A DNA stretch of 64,000 nucleotides from Sphingopyxis sp. BE259 (lineage in GTDB: Bacteria > Pseudomonadota > Alphaproteobacteria > Sphingomonadales > Sphingomonadaceae): assembly GCF_031457495.1 (NCBI RefSeq), contig NZ_JAVDWM010000001.1, forward strand, positions 1,910,001 through 1,974,000, in the 5' to 3' direction. Position 1 is the first letter of the stretch, and every line of letters starts with the position of its first letter. Both the position numbers and the translations under genes were made by a program. A model generated the notes under the pieces. It did not search any database. It saw only the letters and a program-made list of their open reading frames with translations, and was not told the DNA's origin. Shown piece by piece: positions 19,291-26,979 of the stretch.

Positions 19291-19317
19291 TGGGCCCGCT
19301 CTAATGGGCCCGCTCTA
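19290..19317 (+). repeat. Two tandem copies of a 14-base unit at the pntAA stop
   Basis: The unit ATGGGCCCGCTCTA occurs at 19290-19303 and 19304-19317, followed by ATGGGA, the start of the next gene. Each copy contains an in-frame-like ATG and a TAA-type stop overlap, so it looks like a recent local duplication of the intergenic/translation start region. Confidence 0.9.
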
Positions 19318-19686
19318 ATGGGATTGTTCAGCGCCAGCGATCTGGACGTCACATCGGCGTCGGCCGAGTTCGGACACGCGTTGATCGCCGGTGAAAACAT
19401 CCTCGCGGCCTTTCGCACCATCCGCGATTCGGTGCTGCTGACCGATCAGCGGCTGATCTATGTCAACGTGCAGGGACTGACCGGATCGAAGGTCGAGTTT
19501 CAGTCGGTGCCGTGGCGATCGGTTGTTCGTTTCTCGCTGGAAACAGCGGGCACGTTCGACCTCGATGCCGACATGAAAATCTGGGTGTCGGGCGCCGCCG
19601 AACCGCTCCAGGTCAAGATTTCGCGCAAGAGCGATCCGCGGGTTATCCAGCGGATCATGGCCGAGCAAACATTGCTCAAGCGGTAA
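19318..19686 (+). CDS. Bacterial PH-domain protein
   Basis: 122-residue soluble protein with a predicted all-beta core: LLTDQRLIYVNVQG, VEFQSVPWRSVVRFSLE and a DADMKIWVSG segment are typical of the bacterial PH (bPH) family. No membrane segment is seen. The chosen ATG is the third in a row created by a 14-base tandem duplication; the earlier ones run quickly into stop codons. It separates pntAA from the rest of the pnt genes. Function unknown. Confidence 0.85.
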   Translation: MGLFSASDLDVTSASAEFGHALIAGENILAAFRTIRDSVLLTDQRLIYVNVQGLTGSKVEFQSVPWRSVVRFSLETAGTFDLDADMKIWVSGAAEPLQVKISRKSDPRVIQRIMAEQTLLKR

Positions 19687-19821
19687 CTGCGACCGCCGTC
19701 ATTTGTCATCAAAGCGTTTCAAATGCGGCGTTATTGTCCGCGCTATGAAACTATCGTCCGTCGCCGTGCGTCTTTTGGTTGATAGCAACCGTAACTGCCA
19801 CAACGCGATGGAGACTAGATA

Positions 19822-20484
19822 ATGCGTGCGAAGTTTTTTGCTCTTCCCCTGTTTGCCCTGAGCGCTGCGACGATGATCGCCCCGGCCCACGCCCGCGCCG
19901 CCGATGAAGCTGAGGCGACCGTGGCCGAGGCTGAAGCTGCGTCGGGCGCGATGGTCGATAGCTGGAACATCGTCCAGAACGCGACCAAATCGCCTGAGCA
20001 TAAGACGCTCGTTCAGGCGTTGACCGCCGCAGGTCTTACCGAAACGCTGTCGGGCGCCGGGCCGTTCACGGTATTCGCGCCGACCGATCAGGCGTTCGCA
20101 GCGGTACCGCAGCCGATGACCGCTTATCTGATGGATCCGGTCAACAAACCGGCGTTGGCCCAGGTGCTGACCTATCATGTCGTGCCGGGTGCAATCACCT
20201 CGGCCGATCTTTATGCCAAGATCAAGGCGGGCGGCGGCAAGGCGACGCTGACCACGGTCGAGGGCCAGCCGCTGACCTTCACCGAGGTGTCGGGCAATAT
20301 CAAAGTTGACGGCACGCAGGGTAGTAGCGGTTATGTGACGCAGGCCGATGTCGCGCAGTCGAACGGCATGATCCACATTCTGAACGGGGTGTTGATCCCC
20401 GAAATCAAGCCTGCTGCGGCGGCAGAACCCGTCGCCGCTCCGGCTGAGGCGGCCCCGGCCGCCGCAGCAACCCCCGCTTCGTAA
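19822..20484 (+). CDS. Exported fasciclin-domain protein
   Basis: 220 residues with a Sec signal peptide (cleavage near AHARA) and one FAS1 domain: SPEHKTLVQALTAAGL, LSGAGPFTVFAPTDQAF, LTYHVVPG, and QADVAQSNGMIHILNGVLIP. The C-terminus is an Ala/Pro-rich tail. FAS1 domains mediate cell-surface or matrix contacts; the bacterial role is mostly unknown. ATG 19822 is preceded by GGAGA. It is paralogous to the next gene, 23 bases downstream, so the two look like a tandem duplication. Confidence 0.93.
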   Translation: MRAKFFALPLFALSAATMIAPAHARAADEAEATVAEAEAASGAMVDSWNIVQNATKSPEHKTLVQALTAAGLTETLSGAGPFTVFAPTDQAFAAVPQPMTAYLMDPVNKPALAQVLTYHVVPGAITSADLYAKIKAGGGKATLTTVEGQPLTFTEVSGNIKVDGTQGSSGYVTQADVAQSNGMIHILNGVLIPEIKPAAAAEPVAAPAEAAPAAAATPAS

Positions 20485-20507
20485 AGCGGGTATCAAAGGA
20501 GAATTTT

Positions 20508-21131
20508 ATGAAACGCGCATTCTTGATGTCGGCTGCCGCCGCCGCCGGCCTTGGCCTCGCGGGCTGTAACAGCAGCCCCGAAACCCCCGCCACCGAGACC
20601 ACCACGGTGGCCGAAGGCGAAATGGCGCCGGTCGAAACGGCAGGCGCAAACCCGATGGTGGGCGGCGCCGAAATGTTGCCGACGAAAAATATCGTCGAGA
20701 ACGCGTCGGCGTCTCCGATCCACAAGACGCTGGTTGCCGCGGTCAAGCAGGCGGGTCTGGTCGAAACGCTGTCGGGCGCGGGGCCGTTCACGGTGTTCGC
20801 GCCGACCGATGCCGCCTTTACGCAGGTGGCACCGGTAACGCGCGACGGCTGGATGCGCCCGGCGCAGAAAGAGGTGTTGGCGGGCGTGCTGAAATATCAT
20901 GTGGTTCCCGGCAAGGTGATGGCCGCTGACCTCGCCGCTCAGATTACTGCGGGCGGCGGCAAGGCGGTGCTGAAAACCGCCGATGGCCAGGATCTGACCG
21001 CGACGAAGAATGGCGACGCGATCCTGCTGACCAGCGCCAGCGGCAACAAGGCAACGGTAACGCAGGCCGACGTCGGCCAGTCGAACGGCGTGATCCATGT
21101 GATCGACGCGGTGCTGGTGCCGAAGATGTAA
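20508..21131 (+). CDS. Fasciclin-domain lipoprotein
   Basis: 207 residues with a lipoprotein signal (LGLAGC lipobox, Cys at about residue 20) and one FAS1 domain very similar to the preceding gene: SPIHKTLVAAVKQAGLVETL, AGPFTVFAPTDAAF, LKYHVVPGKVMAADL, QADVGQSNGVIHVIDAVLVP. It is probably anchored in a membrane facing the periplasm or surface. A good AAAGGAG site precedes ATG 20508. A strong hairpin terminator follows, so the fasciclin pair ends here and the downstream pnt genes need their own promoter or read-through. Confidence 0.94.
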   Translation: MKRAFLMSAAAAAGLGLAGCNSSPETPATETTTVAEGEMAPVETAGANPMVGGAEMLPTKNIVENASASPIHKTLVAAVKQAGLVETLSGAGPFTVFAPTDAAFTQVAPVTRDGWMRPAQKEVLAGVLKYHVVPGKVMAADLAAQITAGGGKAVLKTADGQDLTATKNGDAILLTSASGNKATVTQADVGQSNGVIHVIDAVLVPKM

Positions 21132-21173
21132 ATTCACATCCGCATACAAGGTTACGCGACATTTTATGTCGCA

Positions 21174-21218
21174 AAAGGCCCGCATTTCTCGCTTTCGAGA
21201 GGTGCGGGCCTTTCTTTT
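21174..21218 (+). terminator. Rho-independent terminator after the fasciclin pair
   Basis: Arms AAGGCCCGCA (21175-21184) and TGCGGGCCTT (21203-21212) form a GC-rich stem with an inner TCTCGCTTTCGAGA loop-stem, followed by TTTCTTTTT. The hairpin lies between the second fasciclin gene and pntAB and separates the two halves of the pnt locus. Confidence 0.88.
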
Positions 21219-21295
21219 TGTCCGCTTTGGAGTCGACAGGGTGGGAAGCGCGCGGCAAGAGGTGCGCGAAACGGAATCAGCAGGGGAGCGAGCCC

Positions 21296-21577
21296 GTGGA
21301 TTTTATCGCGATTTTTTCGATTTTCGTCCTGGCGTGCTTCGTCGGTTATTTTGTCGTGTGGTCGGTAACCCCGGCGCTGCACACCCCGCTGATGAGCGTC
21401 ACCAACGCCATTTCGTCGGTGATCATTGTCGGGGCGCTGATCGCTAGCGCCGCGGCGGGATCGACCACATCGAAATGGCTGGGACTGGCTGCGGTGGTGA
21501 TGGCGAGCATCAACATTTTCGGCGGCTTTGCGGTCACCGCGCGGATGCTGGCGATGTACAAGAAGAAGGAGCGCTGA
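21296..21577 (+). CDS. pntAB: NAD(P)+ transhydrogenase alpha subunit part 2 (membrane)
   Basis: 93-residue membrane subunit of the split transhydrogenase, contributing helices to the proton channel. Three hydrophobic helices are visible with VTPALHTPLMSVTNAISSVI, typical of PntAB. GTG 21296 is preceded by CAGGGGAG; the upstream frame extends into the terminator region and is rejected. It lies 1 base before pntB. Its partner pntAA is about 2 kb upstream beyond a terminator. Confidence 0.93.
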   Translation: MDFIAIFSIFVLACFVGYFVVWSVTPALHTPLMSVTNAISSVIIVGALIASAAAGSTTSKWLGLAAVVMASINIFGGFAVTARMLAMYKKKER

Positions 21578-21578
21578 G

Positions 21579-23081
21579 ATGGACATTCAGTCGATCCTTT
21601 CGGCCGCCGCCGACAGCCATGGCATTGCGGTGAACCCGTGGGCCGCGGTGGCCTATCTGGTCGCGGGCGTGCTCTTCATCCTCTCGCTTCGCGGCCTGTC
21701 CAGCCCGGCGACGGCGCAAAGCGGCAACCGTTTCGGAATGGTGGGCATGACGATCGCGGTCGTCACCACCCTGGTCACTCATGTGCCGATGAAGTTTGGC
21801 GATACCACCAACAGCTATACGGGCGTTGATCCTGTCGGGCTGATCGAGATTCTGGCTGCCATCGGTATCGGCGCCGTCATCGGCATCGTGATGGCGCGGC
21901 GCATCGCGATGACCGCGATGCCGCAGCTGGTCGCCGCCTTCCACAGCCTCGTCGGTCTGGCCGCTGTCGCGGTTGCCGCCGCCGCCTACCTCAACCCGCA
22001 GGCGTTCGGCATCGCTGACGCCGCCGGGCAGATTTATACGGTCAGCCGCATCGAAATGGGGCTCGGCATCGCGATCGGTGCGATCACCTTCTCGGGATCG
22101 GTGATCGCCTTCCTCAAACTCAACGGCAATATGTCGGGCGCGGCGATCATGTTGCCGGGGCGCCATATCATCAACCTGGGGACGCTTGCCGCGATCATCG
22201 GGCTGGTTGCCTATTTCACCGTCGATCAGTCGCCGTGGGTGTTCTGGACCGTCACGGGACTGAGCTTCCTGATCGGTTTCCTGCTGATCATTCCGATCGG
22301 CGGCGCCGACATGCCGGTCGTCGTTTCGATGCTCAACAGTTATTCGGGCTGGGCCGCGGCGGCGATGGGCTTCACGCTGGGCAACACCGCGATGATCATC
22401 ACCGGCGCGCTCGTCGGGTCGTCGGGCGCCATCCTGTCGTATATCATGTGCCGCGCGATGAATCGCAGCTTCATCAGCGTCATTGCGGGCGGTTTTGGCG
22501 CCGATGCGTCGGCCGCCAGCAGCGGATCAACTGAGCAGCGGCCATGGAAACCCGGCAGCGCCGACGATGCCGCGTTCCTGATGAGCCAGGCCGACACTGT
22601 CATCATCGTGCCCGGTTACGGCATGGCGGTAGCGCAGGCGCAGCACGCGCTGCGCGAAATGGGCGACCTGCTGAAAAAGGAAGGCGTGACGGTCAAATAT
22701 GCGATCCACCCGGTCGCTGGCCGTATGCCCGGGCATATGAACGTCCTGCTCGCCGAAGCCAATGTGCCCTATGACGAGGTGTTCGAGCTGGAGGACATCA
22801 ACGGCGAGTTCGCGCAGGCCGACGTCGCCTTTGTCATCGGCGCTAACGACGTAACCAACCCGTCGGCGAAGACCGACAAGACGTCGCCGATTTACGGCAT
22901 GCCGGTGCTCGACGTCGAAAAGGCGAAGACGGTGTTGTTCGTCAAGCGGTCGATGGGCGGGGTCGGTTATGCAGGGGTCGACAACGACGTCTTCTACATG
23001 GACCAGACGATGATGCTGCTCGGCGATGCCAAGAAGATGACCGATGACATCGTGAAGGCGCTGAACGGCAGCGGCCACTAG
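21579..23081 (+). CDS. pntB: NAD(P)+ transhydrogenase beta subunit
   Basis: 500 residues: an N-terminal membrane part with about eight to nine helices (proton channel) and a C-terminal NADP(H)-binding domain from about residue 325. The latter shows VIIVPGYGMAVAQAQHAL, AIHPVAGRMPGHMNVLLAEA, IGANDVTNPSAK and VEKAKTVLFVKRSMGGVGYAG. Starts at ATG 21579 immediately after pntAB, with GAAGGAG upstream. Length and motifs are complete. Confidence 0.97.
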   Translation: MDIQSILSAAADSHGIAVNPWAAVAYLVAGVLFILSLRGLSSPATAQSGNRFGMVGMTIAVVTTLVTHVPMKFGDTTNSYTGVDPVGLIEILAAIGIGAVIGIVMARRIAMTAMPQLVAAFHSLVGLAAVAVAAAAYLNPQAFGIADAAGQIYTVSRIEMGLGIAIGAITFSGSVIAFLKLNGNMSGAAIMLPGRHIINLGTLAAIIGLVAYFTVDQSPWVFWTVTGLSFLIGFLLIIPIGGADMPVVVSMLNSYSGWAAAAMGFTLGNTAMIITGALVGSSGAILSYIMCRAMNRSFISVIAGGFGADASAASSGSTEQRPWKPGSADDAAFLMSQADTVIIVPGYGMAVAQAQHALREMGDLLKKEGVTVKYAIHPVAGRMPGHMNVLLAEANVPYDEVFELEDINGEFAQADVAFVIGANDVTNPSAKTDKTSPIYGMPVLDVEKAKTVLFVKRSMGGVGYAGVDNDVFYMDQTMMLLGDAKKMTDDIVKALNGSGH

Positions 23082-23088
23082 GATTTGA

Positions 23089-23228
23089 CGTCGCCCCCGC
23101 GAAGGAGTGAAGGGTCGGATTGTCCACCGGACAATCCTTGGACATGCCGGGGGCATGTCCAACCCTTAACTGGCCGCTATCGGCCTTGCTTGATGTCGCC
23201 AGCGGCCCCCGCCTTCGCGGGGGCGACG
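23089..23228. repeat. Intergenic palindromic element (GTCGCCCCCGCGAAGG type)
   Basis: Outer arms CGTCGCCCCCGCGAAGG and CCTTCGCGGGGGCGACG (23212-23228) flank two inner palindromes, TGTCCACCGGACA and GGACATGCCGGGGGCATGTCC. It fills most of the space between pntB and the racemase-like gene. No coding potential is seen. Confidence 0.75.
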
Positions 23229-23245
23229 ATTTTGAAGAGGATTGA

Positions 23246-23947
23246 ATGTTGCGTAAAATCGGCCTGATCGGCGGCATGAGCTGGGCATCGACCGAGCTCT
23301 ATTACCGGCACCTCAACAAGGGCGTGCAAAAGCGGCTGGGCACCGCCTGCTCGGCGCCGATCATGCTCGAAAGCCTGAACTATTGCGAGCTGTCGCGGCT
23401 AACCACGCCCGAACAATGGGCGCATGCCAAGGACGTGCTGATCGCATCGGCGCAGCGGCTGGAGGCTGCGGGGGCGACCGCGCTGATGATCGCCGCCAAT
23501 TCGATGCACAAGGTGGCAGAAGATGTCGCTGCGGCGATCTCGATCCCGCTCATCCACATCGTCGATGAAACCGGCGAGAAGATGAAGGCGGACGGGATCA
23601 AGGCGGCGGCGGTGATCGGCACGCGCAATGTGATGACCGAGGCCTGGTTTCGCCAGCGGCTGGTGCGGCACGGGCTGACCTTGGCGCCCTATGACATGAG
23701 CCGCGCCGAAGAGATCGACCGGATCATTTACGAAGAGCTGATGCAGGGCAAGGCGAGCGAAAATTCGCGGCGCACGATGAAGACCTTCATCACCGACATC
23801 GCCAAGCAGGATATTCAGGCGATCGTGCTGGCGTGCACCGAACTGGTGATGCTGGTCGATCCCGACGCCAATGTGCTGCCGATTTACGACACGACGCGAA
23901 TTCATGTCGCGGCAGGGGTCGATTGGATTTTGGGGGATGAGGACTAA
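23246..23947 (+). CDS. Aspartate/glutamate racemase-family protein lacking the first catalytic residue
   Basis: 233 residues, similar over its full length to the YgeA-type broad or L-Asp/Glu racemases: KIGLIGGMSWASTELYYR at the N-terminus, IIYEELMQGK, and IVLACTELVMLV with Cys197. In YgeA-like enzymes the first half site reads CTNTMHK; here positions 83-88 read AANSMH, so both the Cys and the Thr proposed as acid/base are Ala. The protein may have lost racemisation or do one-base chemistry such as isomerisation or decarboxylation. It stands alone, between repeats. Confidence 0.87.
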   Translation: MLRKIGLIGGMSWASTELYYRHLNKGVQKRLGTACSAPIMLESLNYCELSRLTTPEQWAHAKDVLIASAQRLEAAGATALMIAANSMHKVAEDVAAAISIPLIHIVDETGEKMKADGIKAAAVIGTRNVMTEAWFRQRLVRHGLTLAPYDMSRAEEIDRIIYEELMQGKASENSRRTMKTFITDIAKQDIQAIVLACTELVMLVDPDANVLPIYDTTRIHVAAGVDWILGDED

Positions 23948-24072
23948 TCTTCTCCCCTCCCGCTTGCGGGAGGGGTTGGGGGTGGGCCAGCACCGTTGCG
24001 CCTGCCCACCCCGCCGCGGCTAGCGAACAAGTTCGCAAGTCTCGCTGCCCCTCCCGCGTGCGGGAGGGGGAT
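23948..24072. repeat. Intergenic inverted repeat (CCCTCCCGCTTGCGGGAGGGG type)
   Basis: Two short palindromes, CCCTCCCGCTTGCGGGAGGGG and CCCCTCCCGCGTGCGGGAGGGG, lie at the ends of this convergent intergenic space between the racemase-like gene and the DUF2147 gene. They could act as bidirectional terminators, but no clear T run follows. Confidence 0.7.
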
Positions 24073-24076
24073 ATAA

Positions 24077-24490
24077 TCAGCCCATCTTGGTCCACGTCAC
24101 CGTGCGGCAGAACAGGCTCACACAGCCCTTCATCGTCAGCTTGCCGCCTTTGACGCGCAGATGCGCCTTGTAATAGCGGCCGTCTTCGGGGCTGTAACCT
24201 TCGCCCTTCCACCCGTCGCCATGCGGGACCAGATCCCAGTATATTTGCAGGCCGGTGATCTGGCGGGAGCGTTTCGCCTTGTCGGGATTGCGTTCGTCGA
24301 GTTGGCCGCCTGCGGGCTGTTTGACCAAAATGCGCTCGACACGCCCGCACATCTTGGTGCCGCATGCGGCCATGATGACGACACCCTTGCCATCGTCGGT
24401 TTTCCAGCGTCCGGCAATCGGCGCGGGCGCCGCCGCCATCGACGGCACCGCGACCAAGGCGAGCAGCGCCACAGCAAATCTTGTAATCAA
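24077..24490 (-). CDS. Exported DUF2147 protein
   Basis: 137 residues with a Sec signal peptide (AVPSMAAAPA) and a DUF2147 domain: AGRWKTDDGKGVV, ACGTKMCGRVERI, LQIYWDL, WKGEGYSPEDGRYYKAHL, and a final CVSLFCRTVTW. Four Cys could form two disulphides in the periplasm. DUF2147 proteins are common in Gram-negative bacteria but uncharacterised. It is transcribed away from the beta-helix gene. Confidence 0.9.
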   Translation of the reverse strand: MITRFAVALLALVAVPSMAAAPAPIAGRWKTDDGKGVVIMAACGTKMCGRVERILVKQPAGGQLDERNPDKAKRSRQITGLQIYWDLVPHGDGWKGEGYSPEDGRYYKAHLRVKGGKLTMKGCVSLFCRTVTWTKMG

Positions 24491-24589
24491 AGCGACCTCT
24501 CCCCGGGTTTAGCTACATGCATGTCAGCAACATCGCTTGGCATCCGTCAAGTCTTGCCGCATGTTCCCCGCAAATCAGGGGAGAGACCT

Positions 24590-25801
24590 ATGCGATTCCA
24601 TGGCCTTCACGCGGCGACGCTGGGCATATTGGCGATCCTCGCCGCCCATCCGGCGGCCGCCAAGACGATCAGCGTCAGTGCGACAACGCCCGATGCCAAT
24701 GAAAAGCTGCAAGAGGCGCTGATCCTGGCTGAACCCGGCGACATCGTGCAACTGGGCGCGGGGACATGGAAGCTGGTCGACGGGCTGTCGCTCGATGTCG
24801 CGGGCGTCACGGTGCGCGGTGTCGGGGCGGGCGAGGGCGGATCGGTCCTCGACTTTACCGGCCAGCAGGGCGCGGGCGAGGGGCTGCTGGTCACCAGCGA
24901 CGATGTGTATCTGACCAATTTTGCGGTGCTCAACACCAAGGGTGACGGGATCAAGTCGAAGGGCGCCGACCGCATCGTCTATCACCAGCTGCGCGTCGAA
25001 TGGACCGCTGGGCCGAAGGAAACCAACGGTGCTTACGGCATCTATCCGGTTGAGAGCAGCGATGTGCTGATCGACAGCGTCTATGTGCGCGGCGCGTCGG
25101 ATGCGGGCATTTATGTTGGCCAGTCCAAGAATATCGTCGTGCGCGATTCGATCGCGACCGAAAATGTCGCGGGGATCGAGATCGAGAACAGCTTCAACGC
25201 CGACGTTCACGATAATATCGCGACGAAAAACACCGGCGGCATATTGGTGTTCGACCTGCCCAGCCTGCCAATGCAGGGCGGGCACAATGTCCGGGTGTTC
25301 GAGAATATCGTCAACGACAACAGCACGCCGAACTTCGCCCCCAAGGGCAATATTGTCGCGAGCGTGCCGACCGGCACCGGGGTGCTGGTGATGGCGAATC
25401 GCCATGTCGAGATTTTCGACAATGTGTTGGCCGACAATGGCACCGCCAATGTGATGATCGTCGGCTATCGCTACGAGCACAAGGATCCCAAATATCAGCC
25501 GTTACCCCGCGACATCGTCGTGCGCGGCAATATGCATGGCAAGGCGGGCTACGCCCCGGCGTTCGAGGGTGGGGCGCAGATCGCCGCGGCGTTTGGCGGG
25601 TCGATTCCGCCGGTGCTGTGGGATGGTGCGGGCGATGCGGTGGTGCTGGACCAAGTCGGGGTGCTGTCGCTGAACCTGCCCGACGTCGCGACTCCGCGCG
25701 ATCAGGCGAAGCCCGCGCCGGTCGATCTGTCGACGGGGACGCCGCCCGCGGCGCTCCCGGCGATCAAGCTGCCCGAGGTGATGGAGGCCAAGGTCCGGTG
25801 A
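24590..25801 (+). CDS. Exported parallel beta-helix protein (partner of SO2930-type cytochrome)
   Basis: 403 residues with a signal peptide ending near HPAAAK, then right-handed parallel beta-helix coils visible as repeated turns such as YLTNFAVLNTKGDG, IVVRDSIATENVAGIEIENS and NADVHDNIATKNTGGI. The family is found next to a di-haem cytochrome gene in many marine and alphaproteobacteria; its role is not known. ATG 24590 follows GGGGAGAG; the long upstream frame overlaps the divergent DUF2147 gene and is rejected. Its stop overlaps the next start by 4 bases. Confidence 0.9.
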   Translation: MRFHGLHAATLGILAILAAHPAAAKTISVSATTPDANEKLQEALILAEPGDIVQLGAGTWKLVDGLSLDVAGVTVRGVGAGEGGSVLDFTGQQGAGEGLLVTSDDVYLTNFAVLNTKGDGIKSKGADRIVYHQLRVEWTAGPKETNGAYGIYPVESSDVLIDSVYVRGASDAGIYVGQSKNIVVRDSIATENVAGIEIENSFNADVHDNIATKNTGGILVFDLPSLPMQGGHNVRVFENIVNDNSTPNFAPKGNIVASVPTGTGVLVMANRHVEIFDNVLADNGTANVMIVGYRYEHKDPKYQPLPRDIVVRGNMHGKAGYAPAFEGGAQIAAAFGGSIPPVLWDGAGDAVVLDQVGVLSLNLPDVATPRDQAKPAPVDLSTGTPPAALPAIKLPEVMEAKVR

Positions 25802-26838
25802 GACGGGTTTTTGCCGTCTTGGCGGCGACGCTCGGCTGCGTCAGCGGCGCGTCCACGATGACTGCGCCGACCGTCGATCAAGCGTTGGTCGAGGGCGAGG
25901 CGAGCCCACAAAAACTGTCCGAATTCGGTTTTGGCATGGCGGCGGACGGCTATCGCCCGGCGGCGGCGTTCGGCTACACGCTGCGCACGCCGTTGTTCAG
26001 CGATTATGCCGCGAAAGATCGCTACGTCTATGTGCCGCATGGCAGCAGCGCGCGCGTGGCCGCCGACGGCACGATCGAATTTCCGGTCGGCACGGTGCTG
26101 TTCAAAAGTTTTGGCTGGCCCGATCACAATGGCGGCAGGCCGGTCGAGACGCGATTGCTGATCCACCGCAACACAGGCTGGGTCGCGCTGCCCTATATCT
26201 GGGACACCGATGGCAAGGATGCGACGCTGGCGCTGGGCGGGCGGCGCGTACCGGTGACGTTCAAAAGCCCCGACGGCGAAACGCACAGCATCCGCTATGC
26301 GGTGCCGAACAAGAACCAGTGCAAGGAATGTCACAGCAAGAATGGCGTGATCGCGCCGATCGGTCCCAAGGTGCAGAATTTCGCCCTCACCGCCGAGCGA
26401 CGGCCGCTGCAGGCGCCGCCGATCCGCTTTTCTTATGTAGGCGCGCGGCCGCCCGCGATGCCGCAATGGGACGATCCCAAGGCGGGCAGCATTGCGGACC
26501 GCGCCCGCGCCTACCTCGACGTCAATTGCGCCCATTGCCACAATCCGGCGGGCAGTGCGTCGAACAGCGGGCTTTTCCTGCGCTGGACCGACGATCCGAC
26601 CGGCGTGAATTACGGCATCGGCAAGCGCCCGACCGCGGCAGGGCGCGGCAGCGGCGGCATGGATTTCGCCATCGCCCCCGGCGACCCCGCGCATAGCTTC
26701 ATGATCTATCGCCTCGAAAGCACTGACCCCGGCATCGCGATGCCCGAAGTCGGGCGATCGACGGTGCATAAGGAAGGCGCGGCGTTGTTGCGGCAATGGA
26801 TTGCGGAAATGCCGACGGGCGGGCAGAAGGCGCTCTAA
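25798..26838 (+). CDS. SO2930-family di-haem c-type cytochrome lipoprotein
   Basis: 346 residues from GTG 25798, which overlaps the previous stop (GTGA). The N-terminus has a lipobox-like ATLGC, so it is probably a periplasmic lipoprotein. Two haem c sites are visible: CKECH (in NQCKECHSKNG) and CAHCH (in VNCAHCHNPAGS). Length and layout fit the SO2930 family, which pairs with beta-helix proteins. Probably an electron-transfer component of an uncharacterised periplasmic system; the partner enzyme is unknown. Confidence 0.88.
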   Translation: MRRVFAVLAATLGCVSGASTMTAPTVDQALVEGEASPQKLSEFGFGMAADGYRPAAAFGYTLRTPLFSDYAAKDRYVYVPHGSSARVAADGTIEFPVGTVLFKSFGWPDHNGGRPVETRLLIHRNTGWVALPYIWDTDGKDATLALGGRRVPVTFKSPDGETHSIRYAVPNKNQCKECHSKNGVIAPIGPKVQNFALTAERRPLQAPPIRFSYVGARPPAMPQWDDPKAGSIADRARAYLDVNCAHCHNPAGSASNSGLFLRWTDDPTGVNYGIGKRPTAAGRGSGGMDFAIAPGDPAHSFMIYRLESTDPGIAMPEVGRSTVHKEGAALLRQWIAEMPTGGQKAL

Positions 26839-26853
26839 AGGTCGCTTCCCAAT

Positions 26854-26942
26854 TCCGTTCGCTCTGAGCTTGTCGAAGGGCCGTTCTTTCTTTGCGGCGT
26901 CAAAGGGAAGAACGGTGCTTCGACAAGCTCAGCACAAACGGG
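26854..26942. repeat. Intergenic inverted repeat (GAGCTTGTCGAAGGGCCGTTCTT type)
   Basis: Arms CCGTTCGCTCTGAGCTTGTCGAAGG..CCGTTCTT and AAGAACGGTGCTTCGACAAGCTCAGC..AACGG form a long hairpin between the cytochrome gene and maiA. It shares end bases with repeat family B, but the body differs. Confidence 0.75.
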
Positions 26943-26979
26943 CTTGGTGTCGGTTCATGAAATGGATGGTGAACTCCCA

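Noticed and set aside
19290..19317. Start of a CRISPR-like array
   Set aside because: Only two direct 14-base copies without spacers; a simple tandem duplication.
24161..24589. N-terminal extension of the beta-helix protein
   Set aside because: It overlaps the divergent DUF2147 gene and lacks a ribosome site; ATG 24590 gives a clear signal peptide.
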